Below, one piece after another: positions 11,591-23,083 of a stretch of 64,000 nucleotides of DNA. The stretch comes from Eutypella sp. D-1 (Eukaryota > Ascomycota > Sordariomycetes > Xylariales > Diatrypaceae), in NCBI GenBank assembly GCA_023313575.1, contig JAJTTP010000033.1, positions 147,425 through 211,424 of the forward strand, read 5' to 3'. The notes below the pieces were generated by a model that saw only the letters and a program-made list of their open reading frames with translations, made no database searches and was not told the origin of the DNA. The stretch's first letter is position 1, and each line of letters begins with the position of its first letter. The position numbers were made by a program, and so were the translations under genes.

Positions 11591-14500
11591 CTAACCCAGA
11601 TACCCCCGTGCGCGAAACAGCTCGCGAGCAGCAGTAATAGCGGAGGCGAGGCCTGAGTAATCACTAGGGACTTGTTTCATGGCCTCACTCGCTCTTTCCA
11701 AGAGACCACCGGCGTACTTTTGGAGATAGAGCTCAACTATGTCACGCCAGTACGGTGGCATCTCCCTCGCATTTTCTTTATACTTTACCGAGCTGGTCAT
11801 GATGTCGGTCAGGTTTGCACTTGGTCCTAGTTCGTACTTTTGAGCTGTAATTTTGCTTGCAGCCGGCTCCGAGCCACCCGCCGTCAGACCGCGAGCCCAG
11901 GGCAGAATGGCAAATCGAATGGTCCAGTATTGTACGTAGAGGTTGTACCGTATTGCCGACCGCTCGTCAGAGTCCAATTCTCGGCCCGGCTCATTGTACC
12001 ATGGTTTTTCGCAGAGGATCAGCGCTTGGATGCTCACCAAGACCTGCAGGAGAGTCGACTTGTCTGGACGCCACGGTTCTCCGGACCACGTGCCAAGAAG
12101 GGAGAGACATACTATTCACTTCGATCAGCGACCTCTATTCAAATCAAGTACGGAGTAGCTTCCATAGTCTCTAGCGGGTGCGTAGGGGTATCCAAATCCT
12201 GTATCACTTACCAGTGCCATTCTCGTACAGGTTGGGGTTGAACCGCACCGTTCCACCATTGGTGGTAAGGAGCTTCATCATGGGCGCGACTTTGGGATAT
12301 TCTGGAGGACAGAATAGGTCGAACTCGAAGAAACCAAGCTCGTACGGTGTTCCTGCAGCACCTACGATAAGCACTTTCATTACATCAACCCGCGACGAAC
12401 CATGGCGCACGAATATCCCATCGGGAAGGGAAGATTGTAAGTTTGACAATTCGGTTATTAGCCTCTTCATCCGACCGAGATGTGCCGTCCTCCCGAAGGC
12501 TGACGTGGCTACGTCTTCGAAAGCAAACCCAGTCAAGATGTCTTCGTCGTCAATAGCTCCAACGCAATGCTCCTTGTGCCAACTCGTGAGGTCCACTGAG
12601 CTCGACTGCTTTTCGTGAGGTCTCATGCTGGGGGGGATCTTTTTTTGATTTGCAGTAAGGCTTTCCGAGACTGCGAGTATCCTGATGCTGATCTCTCGTA
12701 GATCGCGCTGATTTGAGTCTGTCGTGAACGCGTGGGGGTTCCTCTTAGCGTACTCTAGTATCGACTTGCTCTGGGTACACAGAGGTTCTAGGAGCGTAAT
12801 AAGTGCCTCCCCTTGGTCGCCACTTGTCGAATTGGGCCGCGCTATTCCCTTCACTGTTGGGGTCTCAAACGAGACGTCTACTAGGCTCTCGTCCCTCGAA
12901 CAGTATATGGGGCGGACATGATACACAAAAGCAGTTGTGCCGGGCCAGACAGACAAGGCTTCGACGAAGTCAAGCACCCCATCATACACTGCACGGTTTT
13001 GGCCTGCGATCTCAATTGAGCCAGCTCTAAGCATTACGGCGGCCTGCTCGGTCAAAGGACTACGCGCGAGAATAGTATTCAGGCACGCCACGGCTGCGTC
13101 ATTGAACGTTTGGGCCGCCAGTAATTTCGCTAGGATTTTAAAATAGGCCTCCTATTGCGTCATCAGATTGGAAGCTATTTGACCAGAAGCACAAGCGCGA
13201 CACTCACCTGAATGGGGTCATCTTCTGGGCCTGAATGCTTTGGTCGTATTACCTCCTTCGGGGTCAGATAACCGAAATAACTAAAGCTACCGTAAAGTGC
13301 TGAATCTGGATCAACAAAATGATCCAAAGAGCTTCCGTAACCTACACCTTTGGAAGGTACAGTGCCACCCAAAGGGGGATTGTTTGGATGGTTTGGTAGA
13401 GAAGGGGATTGCGTCCCTAGGCTGGTAGGGGTCTTATGGAGATGACTGCGTATCTTGTTCACCATAGAGCTGCGTTTTCGATCGGATGGTTTTGGCTTAG
13501 GCGGTATATGCCAGCCGCAAGATAGGGCCCAGATCGCAAACAATCGCCCCGTGGTACATATGCAAAAGCTTACGGCCATTTCTTTGCCCCTAATGGTGAC
13601 GGGAACAGTTATACTCGATGACGGAGACAATACCTCTCGACAGCCGGGGCAGGTCGACGTCTTGCAGATGCCGGACTTGCAGACCGCGCCGCACAAGATG
13701 GGCCCTACAGCATTACGGGTCAGTTTTCTAAGTAGTTACGACATAACTTATGCTGGAAAAGCCGCATGCGCTTACCATTGCGATTCGAGGCCCAATGCCT
13801 GGTCATTTTTATGACATATTCGGGCCCCAGCACAATCTTCGTGTTGCAGCGACAACGCAATGGACCTAGGCTTTTGGTGAATTCACGTAAGAGATGGATG
13901 TCTTCTGCGATAGGTGCGCCCTGCTCAGGTGAGTCTTGATTGGATGCACCTTGCTGATCGGCGCTTTGCATGGCATCTTTCGTCGAATGATGTTTTCTTG
14001 GCTCACGTGAACTATACTTTGACATCATCTGCATGGCGCCTTGCCGTCTGGATGCCTTGCTTTCTGCCTCCTTGTATATAGTAGACGAGCCCGGGCTGTA
14101 AGAAGAGGGCCATTTGTCACCATAGACAAGGCCTAGCTGTTTCTCTTTGGCGTCTGTGTGAGCAGGGGTACCTATGTACGAAGATGGGGTCTTATCTGCG
14201 CTGCTTTGAATTGATGTTGATGCCCAAACACCCAAAGTAGGCGATGTATCATTCTCAAAACGATGGTTCATGATTGAGTCCCCAGAGAACCCAGAGCTGT
14301 AAGGCGGCGCGTCGAAACCTTGGTAACGATTGTCGCTGGTGGGCGCACCAACTGGAGTCGTCCCGCTGCTTTGTATAGGGGGTGCGCTAAGATTAGAGGT
14401 TGGAGAATGAGGGGGGTCATAATAAGAGTAACTGGGTTGGTCAACGGGGTAACCAGGAGCTGGAAGGGCGCCCGGGTTGGGATAATAGCTGGATATGCCG

Positions 14501-14817
14501 AAAGGGACGGGGTGGTCACCTTTGACTATGTCGTTAAATAGACTGGGTTGCATCGATGCAGACGCGTCTCTCGGAATGAGTGGCAGGGCCCCCGCTGTCT
14601 GATGCCCATGGCCGTAGCCTGCGGTAGGAGCTTGCGACGCCACATCTGCAGACTGCTGCATACTCATAGGTTGACCCGCATGGGTGGCAGACACAGCCTT
14701 GTTCGGAGTTTTCTTCTCGTCAACCCCCAGGAGTATCCCGTCGTCATCATCCTCGCCGCTGTCTCGATTTTGGCGCCGAAACCTCAGACTACGAAGTCTT
14801 CTAAAGCTGCCTGACAT
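11591..14817 (-). CDS. Large E2 ubiquitin-conjugating enzyme (BIRC6/UBE2O-type UBC core) with Cys-rich central region
   Basis: Four exons: 14817-13776, 13704-13208, 13151-12212 and 12111-11591, giving 999 aa. All introns are GT-AG and keep frame. Residues 1-300 are low-complexity, Pro/Ser/Tyr/Gln-rich and probably disordered. Residues about 325-420 are Cys-rich ([32 protein letters not shown]), consistent with a zinc-binding module. The C-terminal third is a UBC fold: [13 protein letters not shown], then [20 protein letters not shown], where the splice joins the segment holding the active-site Cys (about 828), then [15 protein letters not shown] and a PWYNEPG tail. That block resembles the UBC of BIRC6. 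Family role is transfer of ubiquitin to substrates, possibly without a separate E3. Substrate unknown. Confidence 0.85.
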
Positions 14818-16597
14818 TTTGGAGGTACGCCAACAACAAGAGGATGTGAAGACGGAAAATAGTTATGATAAAACGAGGTTAACCGAATACGTGGTGTTTC
14901 CTGTAGTTAACCTGTACACTGAATGGTGATGAATGCCTGTAACGTGGAGATGTAGTGAGTTTCCATGTGGATCTTTTCCGGAGGCCAATATTGGGATGCT
15001 ATGCTACGATAACCGATAATTGGGGAAATGTAGTCGAGAACAATGGTGGCCATAAGCGAAGTTTAAAGTGGTAATACCTGCAGGTCGTCAAGTATTCTGG
15101 AACTCAGGACTGTCGTTGCTTTTCCTCACGGGGGGAAAGCTGCCAGTGACATGAATCCAATCCTATACCGAGTGATGACGAGGTAAAGACTGATGGATGG
15201 CAGGATGGAGGCGTTTCACGTGAAAGAGGCGATGACTGTTACAACGGCACTCGATCATTCAGTTGATGTTTGCCAAGAAGACTATTGGTTCCAAGATGCT
15301 ATGGGTGGCCTGAAACAAGAAATAAAAACAACCTAAGTATCGAGTTATGGTTGGCTGTATACCAAGTAAATAAAGAATGAAGTAAAAGTTGTTTGTGGAA
15401 AAGACCTTGAAGATGACTGCCAATACCCATCGAGTAATAATAACAACATTACCACGTGAGTTTCCGTATATAGATAGATACATGCAAACCAGGGAGGCAC
15501 CTACCTACCTGCCAGCCCTGCCTAGGATAGGTACATGTTATACATACCTGCTGTAGGTAGAAAGCAAACGCGCCTGACGCCTACCTCAAGTGCTTATACC
15601 TACCTAAGTAATATATAATGTACATATGTACATCCATTTGCTGCAATAGGTACCTACCTGGAGGGGTTCGGTTCAGTATAGTAGGCGCAGCTTTTAGGTG
15701 GGGTTAACTGTAGTGGGGGTATCAGGGTAGGTATCTGGATGACTAGCCGGGGCGGGACTTGGACTGATAGTTTAAATTATGGGTCCCCGTTTTGACAGAC
15801 AGGTCTTGGAGGTCCCCACACAAAACACAAAATACATATAAACTGAGAATACTAACTAGTAGTATTTAGGTACTTAGGTAAGTGAAATAAACACTGTATA
15901 ATAACGGTATTGCTATCCTTAGAGATGGGTGTTATCCTAATTGTTGACCTGGTTATTCGAGTTATACTCCATTGCATACATGAAAGGCGCCAAGAACGCC
16001 CGAAACAGACATGGTTTTTGGGGGTGAAGGGCCTCGAGTAATCAACCACCCTGACCATCGAGTCTGAGTAAGAATGATCGCGGGACAGCAAAGATCCATA
16101 TCTCAGAAAGCCGACACACTTAGGTACTTGTTTCAATGATTATGGTAACGAGCGTGAAAAGGTTGTATTGTCTAAGATAGGGGCCTTTGGCCCAGATAAT
16201 GAATAACTAGCTAAATACAGCCACCAAGCCACACCAGGCCCCACCATACTCGCTAATTGTCGATTGGAGACGGGACCCGCCCAGTTTTTTGCCAACTATA
16301 ACAATGCTACCATATAATAAGCACACGGACTACGAATCGTGTGGTAGATGGAAATGAAGGCTTTTATTCTAAGCTACGATCACTCTACTGACGTCGCGAT
16401 GCCGATGTGGAACAACCGTCCGCAAGCCAGAAGGTCAGTCTTATCGAACAGCCTGGAAAACTTCGCCGACGGGTTACCAGAGGACGCCCCTAAGGCCACC
16501 ACGGACATGGCCACCAAACCGGACTCACGTACATCGGAACCCGAACCAGACGAGGGCCATAACATCACCAAATTCCAGATCGCCGCGGCCTTCCACG
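14818..16597. other. Gene-poor region
   Basis: This is the upstream region of the E2 gene. It holds dense TACCTACCTAGG-type motifs at 15500-15665 and again near 15860-15880. The small open frames here and at 16348-16743 (131 codons, repeating NADD-x-W) show no recognised family and no convincing gene structure. No RNA gene was seen. Confidence 0.4.
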
Positions 16598-17290
16598 TCA
16601 ATCACGATAATGGCAATGGTGCTCAACCCACGAACGCGGACGACGGCTGGGGTGGTCAGGAGACAGGAACCTGGGGTGTTCAATCCACGAACGCAGACGA
16701 CTCCTGGGCCGCCTCCGCACCAGCACACGAGCCACAATGGTGATGACAACGATCCCATGCATACGACGCCGATGGTTTAATACCCTCTTTGGTGGCAACG
16801 CGCGGGTAATGCTAAGGGCTGGGAAAGGCAGTGCACCCTGGATGCGATCGAAAGTTGCGGCCATGTCGTCCAGTTGGTCGTTAGACGTGCCTGTGACGAC
16901 CGCGATAACCTTGTGGTACGTCTCCGGCTTAGCGTTGCCCTTAGTATTGACCGGCCCGTCGAAAGTCGCCGTGGTAATATGAAGGGGCTCTTCCTGGCCC
17001 AACCCGGTGGACAATGGATCTTTATCTCAAATCAACGTAAGTACGGGTTTAAGGCCACCTTCGATCGTCGCTTGTCGGACGACACGTTGAGGACCAGACT
17101 AGGAGGTACTGGTTTTTCAATCGTAAGGCCTCGACACCGAAAAGGTCGAGGTTGAAATGAAAACGATCAGTAAAAGCGACGATATCGACAATCCAAACCG
17201 CCTGCGCCGTCTCGTCTTTGGACAAACTTACATTATGCTCCGACAGCCATTCAGCATATTGATCTCCAGAAAGTCTGTAATACTTGATAC
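16598..17290 (-). pseudogene. Possible decayed protein-coding gene, minus strand
   Basis: On the minus strand, two protein-like stretches lie in different frames. One at about 17285-17110 reads SGDQYAEWLSEHNVSLSKDE and on to a hydrophobic block. The other, at about 17014-16760, contains PETYHKVIAVVTGTSND. They are separated by an in-frame stop near 17033 and a frame change that no well-formed intron repairs. The family was not recognised. The plus-strand frame over the same region (16874-17155) looks less protein-like. This may be a broken gene or chance; confidence is low. Confidence 0.25.
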
Positions 17291-17607
17291 GATGTATGTG
17301 CCTAGGTACTTAGGTAAGTACCTACAGTACCCAGAGAACCTTGGAAGGTAGGAAAGTACCTCTAGGTACTTAGTTACATGTATGTAGGTAACCTCCCGAC
17401 GTCTTTCACGACCAGTTCCGCCCTAGAATTTCCCCAGGCTTAGAAGGCAGGCACCTGCTCTAACGCGCCCAGTGGAAGAGTTCTAAACTCCCAGATTGAC
17501 ACAGACCAAGATTGCTCAGCTTCAAGGTTGCCCAAGTCCACTCGACAAACCTGCAAAAATCATAACAATGCTCTTGTTTTTAGGAGGCTCACGAACCAGT
17601 GGACACG

Positions 17608-20600
17608 CTATTTTCCTACTTTGTGATCGATCCAACTCCACATGCGCTGCACTGATAAGCGATCCAGTGGCTTAACATCTGCCATGGTGCGTGACACGAG
17701 CTTCGTGTGACTGAGGTCAAACGTGCAAGCGCTTTGAACGCCTTGCCTCGAGCGTAATTCTTGACCTTGCGCATTGGCATCCGAGTCTTCTGTATATTTG
17801 GCCTTCCAGAACCCGATTAACCCCTGGGATGGATGGCACAGACGTTGTCGTCCACCGCTTAGACTCGATTCCAATTGCTCAAGCCACCGCTGTGGTGGGA
17901 CTGTGTCGAACTCTACGCTTCGGGACTCACGAATCCAGCGCAGCATATCATGCCACTTGGGTGTCTTATGAGGGTTAAGAACGTGGTATACTGGTACGGT
18001 CGATGATGTCCTGATATGAGTCGGCGATATGTGCTCGGGTTCATTGGGCAGAATGATTTCAAGAATAGCCGTCACCGCGAGGTCCACAGGTAGCCAGCTG
18101 AGCGGCTCATATCCAAGGTCAGGGAGGCAATGTGCTATCCGTGCCGTGGAAAGCATGAGTGGGTAGGCTTCGCTCTCATTCCAAACCCCATCCTTGTTAC
18201 CGCAGAGCTGTCCGACTCGGATGATCGACACGGACCTGTCAGAGCCTTCGGCCTCGTGTGCTGCAGAACAGATCTGCTCCGCTACCCACTTGGACTGGGC
18301 ATAACCTAGCGGCGTGGCATCTTGAGGGTTTGATGAGACCGTCTCGGACACGTGCCCGTTCAAAGTGGCCGAGACGGCTGCTGTTGAGCTGATGAAACAG
18401 AAGTGCGCATCTGCCTGCCTGGTGCAATTGATCAGGTTGCGCACCCCGGCGAGGTGGTATTCGAACGATTTTAGTTGTAGGCTGAAATTTACCGCCCACG
18501 CAGCATGAATGACGAGAGTTGCCTCTTCGACGATTTGCTTCATCGTGTCCTGAGACAACCCGAGATTGTCCTCCGACAGAACACAAGGTAGACAGATAAC
18601 ACGATGATCGAGTTTGGAGCTCTCGACATGTGCTTGTGGTTCCGCCAGGCCTCGCGCTGTGAGAGCTCGGTCGACACGGCCATATGCCATTCGTGAAGAT
18701 GGAGCTCGTACGAGGCAGTAGATTTTGCCAACCCGTTGATCTCGCAAAAGGGAACTGAGAATATGTGCGCCGAGAGCCCCGGTCGCACCGGTCAGCACCA
18801 CTACAACGCCTGTCTTTTCCATAGGCGTCCTGCCTCGTGGTTGAAAGTCGCTATACCTACCGGCAAGGTCACGCATCTGGTTCCTTGAACATATGTCGAA
18901 GCCAGCATCTTGAATATCGTTGCCCTGACGAAGTCTTACGATATATTTGGCCAGGGCGTCGACGGTGCCAAGATCGTAGACGATATTGAGTGGCAACGAC
19001 GGGGAGTCCGCTGGCATCAATGTCCTCTCTATGAACCTGCGTATCTGTATACATGCCATCGAGTCGACGCCTTGTCGGAATAGATCCTCGTCCTGGTTAA
19101 TTTGTCTTCCGGTGCATCTGCAGATCTCGTCGGTGATCCTAGATTGGACCTCATCATCTTGAACCTCGGCGTCGCTGACCGCGCTGTTCGTTCTCGCATA
19201 GACGGTCTCAATGATGTCCGCATACCATTCCTGAGACTGCCGGCGCATGATTGTGCCCTTGCTACTTTTCGGTAGATATTCCCTCCCCTTCACAATTCTG
19301 ATGGTTATTAACGAGGTCCGCGATAAGCGAGCATGACCCGGAAATTCGTTGTTGATTTGTTCTATACTCGGCCACAGCGTCTCGATGACATCTGCGCTCG
19401 GGAGAACATCCGGGGAGGCGAATAGCAACGCTCCTGGAAAGTCCCTGCCCGCCCCAAACACGAGCACATCGCACAGCAGGTTCGTAGAAGCTAAAATTGC
19501 CCCCTCCATGGGTGAGGGATCGAACTTCTTACCGTTAGCTAGCGCGATCTGGGAATCTGCCCTGCTGTGGTAGCGCCACGCATTCGGTATTGTGGGGTGA
19601 GCTTCGAACAAGTCCGAGGTCGCATACGAACCGTCCTCGCGATTCGTCTTCGCCAGTACCGGCCAATGGGGCCGGATGACGAGCTCCGCCAAGCCGTCCC
19701 CTGTAGGCTCGAATGCGAGCAGATCAGGATCATTCGAAGAGCGAAGATACTGCCAATCCTTGTCTACCGCGTAGTCCCGGTGCGACGACATCAGAAACCC
19801 GCACTCGGCGCTGCCCATCCGCGAGACGAGATTGACACCCTTCGCGACTAGCTCATCGCCGACCGTAGCTGGCAACGCCGCTCCTCCGACCCCCACGAGA
19901 TTCATGCTCTTGAGAACCCAAACGCCCTTACCTTCCGCAGCCAGAAATTGGAGCACGTACGGTACCGAGGTGAAATACAACACCGGGACTGGACTACTGC
20001 GGCGGGCGTATGCAACCGCGTCTAGCACGCTGCTGGCCGTGATGGGAGCGCGGCCTTCCGGGAAGAGCCAGATCATCGCACCGGCTGTCCACGCCCGAAG
20101 GCAATCGGCAAGGCCGCCGTGATATAACGGCGTTGTAGTGAACGTAGCGCTCGCAAGTTGCCCGAGCGATAGTCGAGGCAATGCGCCAACGGCGCTCCAA
20201 TGGCTCTGCGGGACGGGCTTCGGTAGGCCGCTGGAAGTTCCTGACGTATGATAGAAAAATGCGAGGTCGGAAGAGCGTAACTCCAACGAATTGTGGTCGA
20301 GGCTAGTTAGGCCCGTGCCCGGTTGCTGTCTGTATAGCGGGATGTTCTTAACCTTAATATCATTCCCAAGTTCGACAGCCACGCGTCGCCCTGTCTCATC
20401 TGCGAAGAGTGTGGTAACACCGCAACTCTTGCAAAGATGCACAATTGCACTCGGGCTCAACTGAGGTCTGTTGAGATCAGCAAAGGTACAAATGCCAGAA
20501 TAAAGCTGAAGGGCTATTGGGAGCAAGCCCTTACGCTACTAAGAGGACAGTGTTACCTGCGCGTATGAGGCCTAACCATGTAATAATAAAGTCGAGACTA

Positions 20601-20990
20601 CTCAAGCACATCAGACCGACTGTTCCAGCCGTGTTATTGTAGTAGGAAGGGGGCCCCGCGAGCGGGGCTAGGACTGTGGCCGCATGGTCTGACAAGCGCT
20701 TGAGCTCTCTATATGTGATCTGATCGGGTCCTGTACGGTTGTCAGTCGCTACACAGTCCTTCCGATCTCCGTGAGATGAGTGCGGGTTACTGGCCTCTGT
20801 CAACGCTGTCTCGTGGCGAAAAATCGGCAGTTCCGAGCGCCGGATGGTCGGGGAAACCTCGCGCCTGCTCATCTATAAGATCCAGAATCGTGTCGGATTG
20901 TGTTAATCGCCCTCCAGACACCGACTTCTTCCATCGTGCCGCCTGGTCAAGCGTACACGTAAAGTAGGTCAATCGCTCATCTTTATCCAT
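17608..20990 (-). CDS. NRPS-like carboxylic acid reductase: adenylation - thiolation - thioester reductase (A-T-R)
   Basis: The protein activates a carboxylic acid with ATP, holds it as a phosphopantetheine thioester and reduces it with NADPH to an aldehyde or alcohol. It has no condensation domain. The A domain has TSGTSSGLPKP (about 20247-20215) and TPLYHGG (about 20133-20113). The carrier serine lies in GVDSM (about 19062). The reductase starts near 18807 with LTGATGALGAH and has an SDR-type YAQSK (Tyr codon at about 18303). The last intron is clear (donor 20534, acceptor 20468) and gives LLVAPQLSP. The first junction, between 20790 and about 20700, is not: the N-terminal frame (ATG 20990) must change frame before ITYREL. 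The only canonical GT-AG solution (82 nt) deletes ITYR. Length is about 1,050 aa. It is divergent from the aldo-keto reductase across a 530-bp shared promoter. Confidence 0.85.
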
Positions 20991-21520
20991 GTTTGATCAG
21001 AGCATCAGCTTTCAGACGAAGCTTTATGATAATATGAATGCCCTATGCTGCGTGGATTCTTCTTATGATATCCTTCTTTCATTGGACGTCGCTTTCTGGT
21101 TATGTCGACTCCGGTTCCGCCTTCGGAGCTCCGCGCCATGTAGAGATAGCTGCACATGATCTAGGCCGCGAGCTTTGTACCCCGATTTAAATGGTATATG
21201 TCGCAACTATGTCGAATGCACCTGATAGCAAGATTGCAAAGCACTCCCAAGCCTCCGTACTTGATACATGTGGCTCAATATGCAGCTAAGTGTGTCAATG
21301 AATCATCACCTTCCCCTTTGCGGCCCGGATCCATATATCTAAGACATCATGCACTCCAAGGCCGAGAAGCGTCGAGGGCAAGGCCTAATGCAAGCCCAAC
21401 GTACCGAGGTCCAATCTGAATATTAGGCCATGTACTCCATCTGCTCGCGAACTTCTCAAGACAGTCATACCATCGCACAGTCATGCGTAAGTAGTCACCA
21501 AAGAAGCCGCATCCTACAAA
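20991..21520. promoter_or_regulatory. Shared divergent promoter of the A-T-R gene and the aldo-keto reductase
   Basis: A 530-bp head-to-head spacer suggests joint control of the two genes. It contains a GACGTC palindrome at 21085-21090 and a TGATCAG palindrome beside the A-T-R start. No known fungal pathway-specific factor site can be assigned with confidence. Confidence 0.5.
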
Positions 21521-22427
21521 ATGACGAAAATAACGATTACGGATACACTCTTGCTTTCAAACTCCAGGAAGATCCCACAGCTGGGATTTGGCGTCTACCG
21601 ATCTTCCGTCGATCAGTGCGTGCAGTCATGCCTGACGGCTCTTCAATGCGGCTACCGCCACATCGACACCGCGCAGTTCTACGGCAATGAGAAGGAAGTC
21701 GGCGAGGCTGTGAGGCAGTCTGGGATTTCGCGCAGCGACGTGTTCCTCACGACCAAGATCCTTACCCCGGGAGGCTCCGTCGAGGAGGATTATCAGAAAT
21801 GCGTCGAAAGCGTCAACAAGCTGGACGCGTCGGACGACGACAGCGGATATGTGGATCTGTTCCTCATCCACTCTCCTAACTGCGGGAAGGAGAAGCGGAT
21901 ACAGCTGTGGAGAGCCCTGGAGCGACTGTATCAGGAAGGCAGGGCGAGGAGTATCGGCGTGAGCAACTTTGGCCGCAGTCATATTGAGGAGTTGCGGGAG
22001 ATTGCCAAAGTCTGGCCCCCACACGTCAACCAGATCGAGGTATGTCATGCCCTATACTTGCCTGTCCAGACCACCAAGTAACAGGAGACCGCAGCTCCAC
22101 CCGTGGAATCAACAGAAGGGCATCGTGCAGTATTGTCACCAGAATGGAACCGCAATAGAAGCATATTGCCCGCTCGTGAGGAACACCAAGGGAGATGACG
22201 ACACCCTCGTCGGCATAGCGAAGAAACACCGCGTATCCCCAGCTCAGATCCTGATAAGGTACAGCCTGGAGAAGGGATGGATTCCGCTGCCGAAAAGCGA
22301 CGATCCATCTAGGATCGCTGCAAATGCTGATGTTTTCCACTTCAGCCTCGACAAGGAAGATATGACTACATTAGATGGCCTGGACCAGGGTCGTGACGGT
22401 GCTATAGTCCAAGCAGTAGATGACTGA
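21521..22427 (+). CDS. Aldo-keto reductase (AKR1/3/5-type)
   Basis: This is a NADPH-dependent reductase of aldehydes or ketones. Two exons: 21521-22039 and 22095-22427, joined by a phase-0 intron with GTATGT donor and CGCAG acceptor. The spliced product is 283 aa. The catalytic tetrad is complete: Asp and Tyr in HIDTAQFYGNE, Lys in LTTKI, and His in FLIHSPNC. SIGVSNFG and the C-terminal IPLPKS coenzyme segment are also present. The fold and length match fungal 2,5-diketo-gluconate/GCY1-like reductases. It shares a promoter with the A-T-R gene, which releases aldehydes in family members, so it may reduce that aldehyde to an alcohol. The role is inferred from position only. Confidence 0.92.
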
Positions 22428-22685
22428 GATGAGTTGGTACATGCGAAAGGCATAGGGGCGCAAGTTGCTCGTCTCGGGTTGCGGTTGTGGCACGGGACCT
22501 CACGCAAATGCAATTGGACATCGTGCAGAACTTCAATCACGCACTGCGCGTTCGCATTATCGTACTTGTGTAATGCGGCTTACAAGTAGAACCAAAAGAC
22601 TAGAATGGAGCTCATCATAAACGTATGTTGCCCTCATAAGGACACTGCATCTAGTTCATACCCCCCCTCCCGCGATATCCCCGGA
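22428..22685. other. Short intergenic region between convergent genes
   Basis: This should contain the 3' ends of the aldo-keto reductase and the small stress-type gene. Nothing else was recognised. Confidence 0.4.
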
Positions 22686-23083
22686 TCAGAACCTGTCCTT
22701 GTCCTTGACGGGCAACTCGCTTCCCGTCTGTTTCTTGTACTGATCGCGGATGAAGTCCGAGATCTGCTCGTCCTTCGCCTGCTCGACGGCACTCTCATTG
22801 CTCTGGTCTCCCTGTCCAAGGACGTGCTCCTGGACGAAGTCCACACCTGTACACGAGGCCCACAGGCGTTAGTAGTGCTAGAACATCGCTAGATAGGTGG
22901 GCTTGGTAGCAACTAACCTTTATCAAGAGCATCTTCGTTCTTCTCGCTCTCCTTGCCACCGCCGGCCATGCCGTGGAGCTTGTCCATGAGACCTCCGCTC
23001 TCTTTGTTCTGGTTCTGGCTCTGCTCTTGCTGGTTCTTCTCGCCGTCCTTGGAACCGCCGGTGAGCTTATTGACGAAATCCAT
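22686..23083 (-). CDS. Small hydrophilic stress-type protein (fungal 'DNA damage-responsive protein 48'-like family)
   Basis: This gene is too short for most predictions. Two exons, 23083-22918 and 22846-22686, are joined by a GTTAGT...TACAG intron in phase 1 and give 108 aa. The N-terminus is MDFVNKLTGG followed by a Gln/Asn/Lys/Glu-rich stretch. The second half has the conserved block GVDFVQEHVLGQG, then NESAVEQAKDEQISDFIR and a Tyr-Lys segment. I recognise this as a conserved fungal small-protein family often labelled DNA-damage or stress responsive. It has no known catalytic role. It is charged, has no membrane segment and is likely partly disordered. It lies inside the probable mycosporine cluster, between the aldo-keto reductase and the O-methyltransferase. 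Confidence 0.8.
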
